From assembly GCA_025996715.1 (NCBI GenBank), contig BNTQ01000104.1:1-9001 (forward strand): DNA of 9,001 bases, in the 5' to 3' direction. The notes beneath the pieces are model-generated. The model worked only from the letters and a program-made list of their open reading frames with translations, had not been told where the DNA came from and made no database searches. Source of the DNA: Bacteroidia bacterium. GTDB taxonomy: Bacteria; Bacteroidota; Bacteroidia; Bacteroidales; UBA932. Positions 1 through 8,240 of this stretch are shown here, in pieces (positions within the stretch are counted from its first letter, which is position 1; every line of letters starts with the position of its first letter). Both the position numbers and the translations under genes were made by a program.

Positions 1-200
1 ATAATGTCAAATCAACTCGGCAAATTATTCATTTGTTGGTGCGTGCTGCCGGTTATGGTGCCAATCTTTTGCTCAACGTGGGTCCCAAACCTACCGGACA
101 AATTGATGATATTTGCGTTGCCCGCCTGCAAGGTAGAAATTATTTTTTTATCTCCAAGCATTTTTCAGATATTTTTTTTGCATTTTGCAAAATGTTTTAA
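1..200 (+). CDS. C-terminal fragment of a GH29 alpha-L-fucosidase, apparently truncated
   Basis: Read in the frame starting at base 3, the segment gives STRQIIHLLVRAAGYGANLL followed by LNVGPKPTGQI and VARLQ. This block (about bases 12-131) is characteristic of the end of the catalytic barrel of GH29 alpha-L-fucosidases, which are secreted retaining enzymes that release terminal L-fucose from glycans. The N-terminal part lies beyond the left edge. In family members the block continues into a helix of the type ERLKxxGEWL and then a C-terminal beta-sandwich domain. Here similarity stops right after VARLQ. An AT-rich, Phe-rich tail of about 22 residues follows, ending at TAA 198-200. No other frame downstream restores the family sequence, so this looks like a deletion or rearrangement scar rather than a simple frameshift. 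Family assignment is fairly sure. Whether the protein is functional cannot be judged. Confidence 0.75.
   Translation, partial: NVKSTRQIIHLLVRAAGYGANLLLNVGPKPTGQIDDICVARLQGRNYFFISKHFSDIFFAFCKMF
181..194. repeat. 14-bp perfect palindrome at the end of the fucosidase fragment
   Basis: CATTTTGCAAAATG is a perfect palindrome with 7-bp arms and no loop. It ends 4 bases before the TAA of the fucosidase remnant. It contains TTTGCAAA, which recurs twice around the sufC promoter. It could be a protein-binding site, or simply chance in AT-rich DNA. It is not a convincing intrinsic terminator because it has no loop and no U-run of useful length. Confidence 0.3.
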
Positions 201-241
201 CATTATTGAATAGAGATGAAAGGCTGAGCGTTTTGTAACTT

Positions 242-254
242 ATTGATTATCAAT
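242..254. promoter_or_regulatory. Candidate operator palindrome upstream of the sufC promoter
   Basis: ATTGATTATCAAT is a perfect inverted repeat (6-bp arms around a central T). It lies 16 bases upstream of the -33 element of the sufC promoter, where an activator or repressor could act. The palindrome is seen directly; regulatory function is inference. It does not match a regulator site that I can name with confidence. Confidence 0.25.
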
Positions 255-270
255 GTATTAAAAATTTATC

Positions 271-301
271 TTTGAAATTTGCAAAATACTTTGTATATTT
301 G
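271..301 (+). promoter_or_regulatory. Bacteroidota-type promoter for sufC
   Basis: TTTG at 271-274 and TATATTTG at 294-301 match the -33 (TTTG) and -7 (TAnnTTTG) elements used by the primary sigma factor of Bacteroidota, with a 19-nt spacer. Transcription would begin a few bases after 301, leaving a leader of roughly 15-20 nt before the ATG at 327. The two elements sit at the expected distance upstream of a real gene, and an independent second promoter in the window has the same geometry. Two copies of ATTTGCAAA (277-285 and 297-305) overlap it and may modulate it. Confidence 0.75.
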
Positions 302-305
302 CAAA
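277..305. repeat. Paired ATTTGCAAA sites, 20 bp apart, overlapping the sufC promoter
   Basis: ATTTGCAAA occurs at 277-285 (in the promoter spacer) and at 297-305 (covering the end of the -7 box). Start-to-start spacing is exactly 20 bp, about two helical turns, so both would face the same side of the DNA. The core TTTGCAAA is itself palindromic. This is the geometry of a cooperative operator pair. Function is inferred; the composition is AT-rich, so chance is possible. Confidence 0.35.
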
Positions 306-326
306 TGATTTATTTTTATTAAAACG

Positions 327-1063
327 ATGCTCAATATACAACAACTGCACGCCTCTATTGAGGATAAGGAGATTTTGCAAGGCATTGACTTGCGGGTCAA
401 TGCGGGCGAGGTGCATGCCATTATGGGACACAACGGCGCAGGCAAAAGCACCCTCTCTGCTGTGCTGGCGGGCAAGCCGGGCTATACGGTAACGCAAGGC
501 TCGGTTACTTTTTGCGGCAAAGATATGCTGGCGATGTCGCCCGAAGAACGTTCTCATAATGGTTTTTTTCTCAGTTTTCAGTACCCTGTCGAAATACAAG
601 GGGTGAGCAATATCAATTTTCTCAAAATGGCAGTAGCCCAAAAACGCAAATATCTGGGTTTACCGGAATTGTCGGCTGCCGAGTTTTTGAAAAAAATTAG
701 AGAATGCGCCGCTCTTGTCGAAATGGAGCAGAGTTTTTTGTCGCGCAGCGTGAATACAGGCTTTTCGGGAGGTGAAAAAAAGCGCAACGAGATTTTGCAA
801 ATGGCAATGTTGGAGCCTAAATTGGCAATGCTCGACGAAACCGACAGCGGCTTGGATATAGATGCCTTGCGCGTGGTGGCAAACGGCATCAACCGCCTGC
901 GCAATGCCAACAATGCCATCATTCTCATCACTCACTACCAGCGGCTGCTCGACTACATTGTACCCGATTTTGTGCACATCATTGAGCAAGGCAAAATAGT
1001 GAAAACAGGAGATAAATCTCTTGCGCTCGAATTGGAAGAAAAAGGCTATCAAGCGGTCGTTTA

Positions 1064-1064
<1 letters not shown>
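327..1064 (+). CDS. sufC: SufC, ATPase of the SUF iron-sulfur cluster assembly complex
   Basis: This is the cytoplasmic ABC-type ATPase that works with SufB and SufD (SufBC2D) to assemble Fe-S clusters. At 245 aa it has the family's usual length. Visible motifs are the Walker A loop GHNGAGKST (34-42, Lys40), the Q-loop region SFQYPVEI, the signature [10 protein letters not shown] with Lys152, the Walker B segment ending LDETDSGLD (Glu171, Asp173), and the switch histidine His203 in THYQR. Lys40, Lys152, Glu171, Asp173 and His203 carry the same numbers as in Escherichia coli SufC, so the alignment is almost gap-free to that point. The ATG at 327 fits both the family N-terminus ([17 protein letters not shown]) and the promoter just upstream. 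It lacks sufB upstream and sufD/sufS downstream; the next gene is a glycosidase. It is intact and probably functional with subunits encoded elsewhere. Confidence 0.95.
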
Positions 1065-3290
<2,226 letters not shown>

Positions 3291-3292
<2 letters not shown>

Positions 3293-3328
3293 CAATGGAC
3301 AATGGATAATGGACAATGAATAATGAAA
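3291..3328. repeat. Second copy of the AATGGAC-type heptamer block, after the GH97 gene
   Basis: Five heptamers (AATGGAC, AATGGAT, AATGGAC, AATGAAT, AATGAAA) run from 3294 to 3328, beginning one base after the GH97 stop codon (3290-3292). The first 37 bases (3291-3327) are identical to 1064-1100. Two such blocks at the same position relative to two unrelated genes imply copying or mobility of the block, or gene conversion between the copies. Confidence 0.85.
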
Positions 3329-3330
3329 AA

Positions 3331-3379
3331 TTGAGAGTTGAGAGTTGAGAGTGGAGAGTGGAGAGTGGAGAGTGGAGAG
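3331..3379. repeat. Tandem 7-bp repeat: 3 x TTGAGAG then 4 x TGGAGAG
   Basis: Seven perfect-length heptamers stand head to tail: TTGAGAG at 3331, 3338 and 3345, then TGGAGAG at 3352, 3359, 3366 and 3373. The sharp switch between two variants suggests separate rounds of expansion by slipped-strand replication. The array is purine-rich on the coding strand and lies in the gap between the GH97 and nucleotidyltransferase genes, so copy-number change would alter leader length of the latter without breaking a gene. Confidence 0.9.
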
Positions 3380-3381
3380 TG

Positions 3382-3409
3382 AAAAATTATGAATTAAAAA
3401 TTATGAATT
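3382..3409. repeat. Tandem 14-bp repeat, two copies (AAAAATTATGAATT)
   Basis: AAAAATTATGAATT occurs at 3382-3395 and again at 3396-3409 with no gap. The unit is twice 7 bp, in keeping with the neighbouring heptamer arrays. It ends 4 bases before the nucleotidyltransferase start codon and therefore forms its immediate leader. I see no TAnnTTTG promoter here. Confidence 0.85.
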
Positions 3410-3413
3410 ATTT

Positions 3414-4319
3414 ATGAAACCAACTTTATTAATTTTGGCAGCGGGTATGGGTTCTCGCTATGGGGGGCTCAAGCAGATAGACCAAGTGGGTCCATCGGGC
3501 GAAACCATTATGGATTATTCCGTTTATGACGCCGTGAGAGCGGGTTTTGGAAAAGTGGTTTTTGTGATTCGCAAGGATTTTGAAACCGACTTTCGTAACC
3601 TTTTTGAAAAACGTTTTGGCAATTCCATCGAGGTGGATTTTGTGTTTCAAAGCATTGCCGATGTGCCCGCAGGCAGCACCTACAACCCCGAGCGCAGCAA
3701 GCCTTGGGGCACCAATCACGCAGTGCTGATGGCTGCCGATGCCATTCACGAGCCTTTTGCCGTCATCAACGCCGATGATTTTTATGGGCAAGAATCTTTT
3801 GCGGTGCTGTCGCAGTTTTTGCAAAGCCTCAACAATCAACAAGAATCCTATTGTATGGTGGCTTATCAATTGGACAAAACTTTGTCGGAATCGGGTGCCG
3901 TATCGAGGGGAATTTGCAAAAAAGATGGTAACGAAAATTTGGTGTCGGTGGAAGAATACACGCACATTTTGCAGATAGATGGAAAGCCCGCCGTGAAAGA
4001 TGCCGACGGCAGCACACGCTATTTGGACAACAGCACGCCCGTTTCGATGAATATGTGGGGATTCACGCCTCGCTACTTTGCGCATTCGCAAAATTACTTC
4101 AAAGGTTTTTTAGCAGAACGCGGGCAGGAACTCAAGTCGGAGTTTTTTATTCCACTGATGGTGGACAAATTGATACGCGACAAAACATCTACCGTAAAAG
4201 TGCTCAACACTGCCGCTCAATGGTTTGGCGTAACCTACCCCGACGACAAACCCGCCGTGGTGGCAAGCATTCAAAAGTTGGTGCACGAAGGTAAATATCC
4301 ACAAAAGTTGTGGGTATAA
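3414..4319 (+). CDS. Nucleotidyltransferase-fold protein, probable sugar-1-phosphate nucleotidylyltransferase
   Basis: This 301-aa cytoplasmic protein has the GT-A-like nucleotidyltransferase fold of enzymes that join a sugar-1-phosphate to an NTP to make a nucleotide sugar. It opens with the nucleotide-binding loop LLILAAGMGSRYGGLKQ (5-21), which contains the GxGxR pattern (Gly11, Gly13, Arg15). PWGTNHAV (about 99-106) resembles the base-contacting GTA(H/G)A segment. VINADDFYG (117-125, Asp121/Asp122) supplies the metal-binding acid. Length fits single-domain members; there is no acyltransferase or cupin extension. The ATG at 3414 lies two residues before the first conserved strand. It is downstream of and in the same direction as GH97, so it may convert released sugars, but the specific sugar and nucleotide cannot be read from sequence. 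In related genomes such proteins often sit beside sugar kinases; none is seen here. Confidence 0.8.
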   Translation: MKPTLLILAAGMGSRYGGLKQIDQVGPSGETIMDYSVYDAVRAGFGKVVFVIRKDFETDFRNLFEKRFGNSIEVDFVFQSIADVPAGSTYNPERSKPWGTNHAVLMAADAIHEPFAVINADDFYGQESFAVLSQFLQSLNNQQESYCMVAYQLDKTLSESGAVSRGICKKDGNENLVSVEEYTHILQIDGKPAVKDADGSTRYLDNSTPVSMNMWGFTPRYFAHSQNYFKGFLAERGQELKSEFFIPLMVDKLIRDKTSTVKVLNTAAQWFGVTYPDDKPAVVASIQKLVHEGKYPQKLWV

Positions 4320-4323
4320 TTCT

Positions 4324-5259
4324 CTATTCTTGTTCTTGAAGTTGTGGAGCGTACGCCTTGCTGTGCGCTTCAATGATTTCGGTGGCTTCTTTGATGGTAA
4401 TGCGCTTGCTTTTGTAACTGGCTACCACAAAGGCATCTTCTACTCCTTGCAAACGAATTTCTTGGCAGCGAACAATAGCATCTTCCAAAACAGGGAACAC
4501 CCCTATCATATATTTGAAAGCATAACCTTTGGCATCGTCCATGACGACTTCTTCGTAAATTACTTGCTCGTCCAAATTGAGAAAAGAAAATTCTGCGTTG
4601 ATGTTATCCTTTCTCGTTTTGCCGGCAGATATTTGCACCTTAAAAATAGGCAGATACTCATCATTATTTTTTGTTAGATGTGGGCGCGGCTTTCTTTTCT
4701 TTTTGTGAGGTTTGGTTTGCTGTTGCACCGCTTTGTCGCTTGCTTTTACTAATTCTCGTGCTGCTCGCAAATTCTCTTCGGCTTCTCTTAACGCCTCTCG
4801 TGCTGCTATTTGTTCGTCTGTGAGTTGGCGCGGCTGCTTGGGCTCTTTAGTAGCCGCCGATTTTTTTACAGGTGCAACAGCCTTGTGCTCAGACACAACC
4901 GTATCCTCTACAACATCGGCAATGGGTTCAAGCGCAACTACTCCTTTGTTGCTGGGCTGCACCGCAGGCTCAGTGGTGTTTTTTAACTGCTCCTCGGCAA
5001 TTTTGGCTTGTCTAATGGATTGCTTTGTGGCAACTTTTTGAGGAGCGTCAACTATTTGCGCTTCTGCTTCTACCTGAGGCAAATGAACAACAGGAGCAGG
5101 GGTAGAGTCCACTCCCACAGTGCTATCCTGTTCCACAACAGGTCTGGCTTCTTGTGCTGCTTTGCTTTTGCTTTTTCCAAGCGCACTAACGGCAAAGGGT
5201 ACAAATAACAACACCAAAAATGGTGCAAAGAAACGGATTGTTTTCATTTTTTTTGACAT
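4324..5259 (-). CDS. Secreted SPOR-domain-like protein with a long Ala/Lys/Glu-rich linker
   Basis: From the chosen start the protein is 311 aa. MSKKMKTIRF and a hydrophobic run (about 10-24) ending AVSA form a signal peptide, so it is exported. Residues about 27-145 are low-complexity, rich in Ala, Val, Glu, Lys and Pro. Residues 146-181 are a charged Ala/Glu/Arg helix, likely a coiled coil. A basic patch, KPHKKKRKPRPH, follows. The last ~100 residues (from about 202) read FKVQISAGKTR, then KYMIGVF, DAFVVASYKSKRI. This matches the SPOR fold as found in Bacteroidota, which binds denuded peptidoglycan glycan strands at the division site. I see no enzyme domain. The start at 5259 (alternative 5247, MKTIRF) fits the promoter; a longer reading to 5346 would run into nuoK and hide the signal peptide. 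The stop lies 4 bp from that of the convergent nucleotidyltransferase gene. Confidence 0.7.
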   Translation of the reverse strand: MSKKMKTIRFFAPFLVLLFVPFAVSALGKSKSKAAQEARPVVEQDSTVGVDSTPAPVVHLPQVEAEAQIVDAPQKVATKQSIRQAKIAEEQLKNTTEPAVQPSNKGVVALEPIADVVEDTVVSEHKAVAPVKKSAATKEPKQPRQLTDEQIAAREALREAEENLRAARELVKASDKAVQQQTKPHKKKRKPRPHLTKNNDEYLPIFKVQISAGKTRKDNINAEFSFLNLDEQVIYEEVVMDDAKGYAFKYMIGVFPVLEDAIVRCQEIRLQGVEDAFVVASYKSKRITIKEATEIIEAHSKAYAPQLQEQE

Positions 5260-5275
5260 AAAATTAATGATTATG

Positions 5276-5306
5276 CAAATGTACGCTGTTTTTGTAAGAA
5301 AACAAA
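5276..5306 (-). promoter_or_regulatory. Bacteroidota-type promoter for the SPOR-domain gene
   Basis: On the minus strand, TTTG (5306-5303) and TACATTTG (5283-5276) form a -33/-7 pair with a 19-nt spacer, the same spacing as the sufC promoter. It sits immediately downstream of the nuoK stop codon (5311-5309), so the SPOR gene has its own start of transcription. The distance from the -7 box to ATG 5259 is short (16 nt) and to ATG 5247 is 28 nt, which leaves the second start as a fair alternative. Confidence 0.75.
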
Positions 5307-5308
5307 AA

Positions 5309-5617
5309 TTATCCCTGTAATTTATCCAAATGGCGCACGTCCACATTGTTCAAATTGCGGTAGATGTTGATGATGATGGCAATGGCAATGGCGGTTTCGG
5401 CGGCGGTAATGGCAATGCCAAACAAACTAAAAAACATTCCTTCCAAATGCGCCGGAAAGAGGTAGCGGTTGAATACGCTAAAATTCAACTCTACGGCGTT
5501 GAGCATCAACTCTACCGAAATGAGTATTGCCAACAGATTTTTGCGAGCAATGAAACCGTAAACGCCTACAAAAAATAGGACAGCGCTTAGCAATAAATAA
5601 TGTTGTATGGGAATCAT
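5309..5617 (-). CDS. nuoK: NuoK, membrane subunit K of NADH:quinone oxidoreductase (complex I)
   Basis: The 102-aa product has the family's usual length and three transmembrane helices (about 4-23, 28-49 and 60-85). NuoK is a small proton-channel subunit in the membrane arm of respiratory complex I. The key acids are present: Glu36 in LISVELMLNAVELNF, matching E. coli Glu36, and Glu74 in ITAAETAIAIAI, matching E. coli Glu72. The ATG at 5617 gives the normal N-terminus MIPIQHYLLLSAVLF. It follows gyrA by 43 bp on the same strand with no clear own promoter, so it may be co-transcribed with gyrA. In most bacteria nuoK lies between nuoJ and nuoL; here neither is adjacent, since a SPOR-domain gene follows. 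The gene is intact and probably encodes a working subunit whose partners lie elsewhere. Confidence 0.94.
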   Translation of the reverse strand: MIPIQHYLLLSAVLFFVGVYGFIARKNLLAILISVELMLNAVELNFSVFNRYLFPAHLEGMFFSLFGIAITAAETAIAIAIIINIYRNLNNVDVRHLDKLQG

Positions 5618-5622
5618 TTTAG

Positions 5623-5657
5623 TTTAAAATTTAAAATTAAAGATTTAAAATTTAGAC
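5623..5657. repeat. AT-rich tandem 7-bp repeat in the gyrA-nuoK gap
   Basis: The gap can be cut into five heptamers in phase: TTTAAAA, TTTAAAA, TTAAAGA, TTTAAAA, TTTAGAC. The copies are less perfect than in the arrays at 1064 and 3331, and such AT-rich DNA can look periodic by chance, but the 7-bp phase and intergenic position are the same. It fills nearly the whole space between the gyrA stop and the nuoK start. Confidence 0.5.
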
Positions 5658-5660
5658 AAA

Positions 5661-8201
5661 TTATTGTTCGCTATCGCTGGCGGGCACTTCGTTTTCGGTT
5701 GCTGGCTCTGCCGATACTGCCTGCACTGCGGGTTCTTCTTGCTCGTGGCTCACGGTTACAACGGCTGCAATGCTGTCGCCTTTGCGCAAGTCGATGAGCC
5801 GCACGCCTTGTGCCACACGCCCAATGGTGCGCATTTGGGCTACCGACAAGCGAATGGTAATGCCCGATTTGTTGATAATCATCAAATCGTTGTCGTCGGT
5901 TACGTCTTTGATAGCAATGAGTGCGCCCGTTTTTTCGGTAACGTTGAGGGTTTTGACGCCCTTGCCGCCGCGGTTGGTGATGCGGTAGTCGTCCAATTTT
6001 GAACGCTTGCCGTAGCCATTTTCGGACACCACCAATACTTCGTCATTGGCAACGTCTTCGATGCACACCATTCCTATCACTTCATCACCCGCAGCCAATC
6101 TGATGCCGTGCACGCCGGCACCTGTGCGGCCTATTGCACGCACCTTGCTTTCGTTGAAGCGCAAGGCTTTGCCGCTGCGCACTGCCACCACAATTTCGTT
6201 GTTGCCGTTGGTCAATTTGGCTTCCAACAATTGGTCGCCCTCCTTGATGGTGATGGCAGTTACGCCTTTTTTGCGCGGATGCGAATACTGCTCCAAAGCC
6301 GTTTTTTTGACAATGCCATTTTTTGAACAAAGCACAATATAGTGGTTGCTAATATACTCCGGGTCGTTCAAATTTTTTACGTTAATATACGCCTTCACTT
6401 TGTCGTCAGGCTCAATGTTGATAACGTTTTGAATGGCGCGCCCTTTGGATGCCCGCTCGCCCTCCGGAATTTCATATACTTTGAGCCAATAGCAACGCCC
6501 TTTTTCGGTAAAAAAGAGCATAGTGTTGTGCATAGTTGCCACAAAAATATGTTCAATAAAATCTTCCTCGCGTGTGGTGGCGCCTTTGGCACCAATGCCT
6601 CCGCGCGATTGCGTGCGGTAGTCGCTCAGCGGCGTGCGCTTGATGTAGCCCAAGTGCGAAATGGTAATTACCACCTCGTCGTCGGCATAAAAATCTTCGG
6701 GATTAAATTCCTCTTCGGTAGGCACAATCTGTGTTTGGCGACCATCGTCAAATTTTTCTTTCACTTCCTTCAACTCGTTTTTGATGCACTGCATTTGCAA
6801 TTCGTTGCTGCCCAAAAATTCTTTGAGTGAGGCTACTTTGGCGGTAAGGTCATCAAATTCTGCCTGCAATTTTCCACGTTCCAAACCTGTCAATTGCCGC
6901 AAACGCATATCCACAATGGCACGCGCTTGTATTTCGGTAAATGCAAAACGCTCTATCAACGAGGCAATAGCAACATCAGGCGTTTGGCTGGCGCGAATAA
7001 TTTTGATAATTTCGTCAATGTGGTCAATGGCTTTGAGCAATCCCTCCAAAATATGCAAACGGTCTTCGGCTTTTTTGAGGTCAAATTTTGCGCGGCGCAC
7101 CACTACTTCGTGCCTGTGTTCCACAAAGTATTTGATGAGGTCTTTGAGCGAAAGCAACTGCGGACGCCCTTTGACAAGCGCAATGTTGTTGATAGAAAAA
7201 CTGGATTGCAAATCGGTGTGTTTGAAAAGATGGTTGAGCACCACATTGGAAATGGCGTCCTTTTTGAGTTTCACCACCACGCGCGTCAGGTCGGTGCGGT
7301 CGGATTCGTCATTGACATAAGCAATGCCGTCAATCTTTTTTTCGTCTGCCAATTCGTGGATTTTTTGCACCACCGCCGCAGGGCTTACCATATAAGGCAA
7401 TTCTTTCACCACAATAGTTTCGCGACCGGTATCGCTCACTTCTATTTCGGTTTTGGCGCGAATAACCACCCTGCCTCTGCCTGTTTCGTAGGCTTGACGA
7501 ATGCCCTGTATGCCATAAATGATGCCGCCTGTCGGGAAATCCGGTCCCTTGATATACTGCATCAATTCGTCCACCGTGATGTCGTGGTTGTCAATCCACG
7601 CGGCAATGGCATCCACCGTTTCGCCGATGTTGTGCGGTGCCATATTGGTAGCCATTCCCACCGCAATGCCCGCCGCTCCATTGATGAGCAGCATTGGCAA
7701 TTTTGAAGGCAACACAACAGGCTCTTGCAAACTTTCGTCAAAATTGGGACGAAAATCCACCGTATTTTTGTCAATATCTTCGAGCATTGCCTCGGCGCTT
7801 TTGCGCATACGGGCTTCGGTGTAGCGCATAGCCGCCACCGCATCGCCATCGCGCGAGCCAAAGTTGCCCTGCCCCTCCACCAGCATATAGCGAAGGCTCC
7901 ACCATTGCGCCATACGCACCATGGTGTCGTACACGCTGCTGTCGCCGTGCGGGTGGTATTTACCCATCACATCACCCACAATTCTTGCGGATTTTTTGGT
8001 GGGAGTGGTCGAACTCACGCCCATTTGGTCCATCCCAAACAGCACGCGCCGATGCACAGGTTTCAAGCCATCGCGCACATCAGGCAGCGCACGGCTCACA
8101 ATCACCGACATCGAATAGTCAATGTACGACGACTGCATAATATCTTCAATGTTTACCTTGATAATTCTGCCGTTTTGCGGCACTTCGTTAGTGGGTTCCA
8201 T
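5661..8201 (-). CDS. gyrA: DNA gyrase subunit A
   Basis: The 846-aa product is the breakage-reunion subunit of DNA gyrase, which with GyrB introduces negative supercoils using ATP. The N-terminal domain starts with IEDIMQSSYIDYSMSVIVSR. The catalytic tyrosine is Tyr127 (AAMRYTEAR; E. coli Tyr122). The quinolone-determining region reads KYHPHGDSSVYDT with Ser88 and Asp92 at the positions of E. coli Ser83 and Asp87, that is, the susceptible form. The coiled-coil arm and EIQARAIVDMRLRQLTGLE follow. The C-terminal beta-pinwheel carries the GyrA box as QSRGGIG (531-537), and a related TNRGGKG occurs in a later blade; this box argues for GyrA rather than ParC. An acidic tail ends the protein. Residues 117-122 (RDGDAV) depart from the usual hydrophobic-DGDS pattern. 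The start at 8201 is 40 bp from a large palindromic element. No clear TAnnTTTG promoter is seen in the short leader. Confidence 0.96.
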   Translation of the reverse strand: MEPTNEVPQNGRIIKVNIEDIMQSSYIDYSMSVIVSRALPDVRDGLKPVHRRVLFGMDQMGVSSTTPTKKSARIVGDVMGKYHPHGDSSVYDTMVRMAQWWSLRYMLVEGQGNFGSRDGDAVAAMRYTEARMRKSAEAMLEDIDKNTVDFRPNFDESLQEPVVLPSKLPMLLINGAAGIAVGMATNMAPHNIGETVDAIAAWIDNHDITVDELMQYIKGPDFPTGGIIYGIQGIRQAYETGRGRVVIRAKTEIEVSDTGRETIVVKELPYMVSPAAVVQKIHELADEKKIDGIAYVNDESDRTDLTRVVVKLKKDAISNVVLNHLFKHTDLQSSFSINNIALVKGRPQLLSLKDLIKYFVEHRHEVVVRRAKFDLKKAEDRLHILEGLLKAIDHIDEIIKIIRASQTPDVAIASLIERFAFTEIQARAIVDMRLRQLTGLERGKLQAEFDDLTAKVASLKEFLGSNELQMQCIKNELKEVKEKFDDGRQTQIVPTEEEFNPEDFYADDEVVITISHLGYIKRTPLSDYRTQSRGGIGAKGATTREEDFIEHIFVATMHNTMLFFTEKGRCYWLKVYEIPEGERASKGRAIQNVINIEPDDKVKAYINVKNLNDPEYISNHYIVLCSKNGIVKKTALEQYSHPRKKGVTAITIKEGDQLLEAKLTNGNNEIVVAVRSGKALRFNESKVRAIGRTGAGVHGIRLAAGDEVIGMVCIEDVANDEVLVVSENGYGKRSKLDDYRITNRGGKGVKTLNVTEKTGALIAIKDVTDDNDLMIINKSGITIRLSVAQMRTIGRVAQGVRLIDLRKGDSIAAVVTVSHEQEEPAVQAVSAEPATENEVPASDSEQ

Positions 8202-8240
8202 AACAGTTATTTATGTTTGTTTTGTAATTTATATTGTTTA

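Noticed and set aside
4..213. A 69-codon frame at the left edge starting at an ATG
   Set aside because: It is out of frame with the conserved GH29 sequence read from base 3 and its product is just hydrophobic low-complexity.
5260..5346. Longer N-terminus for the SPOR-domain gene starting at 5346
   Set aside because: It would overlap the end of nuoK, include the promoter as coding DNA and bury the signal peptide 30 residues inside.
5661..8201. Assignment to ParC (topoisomerase IV) instead of GyrA
   Set aside because: The GyrA box QSRGGIG and full six-blade-type C-terminal region favour GyrA, as does the GNFGS-DGD pattern before the catalytic tyrosine.
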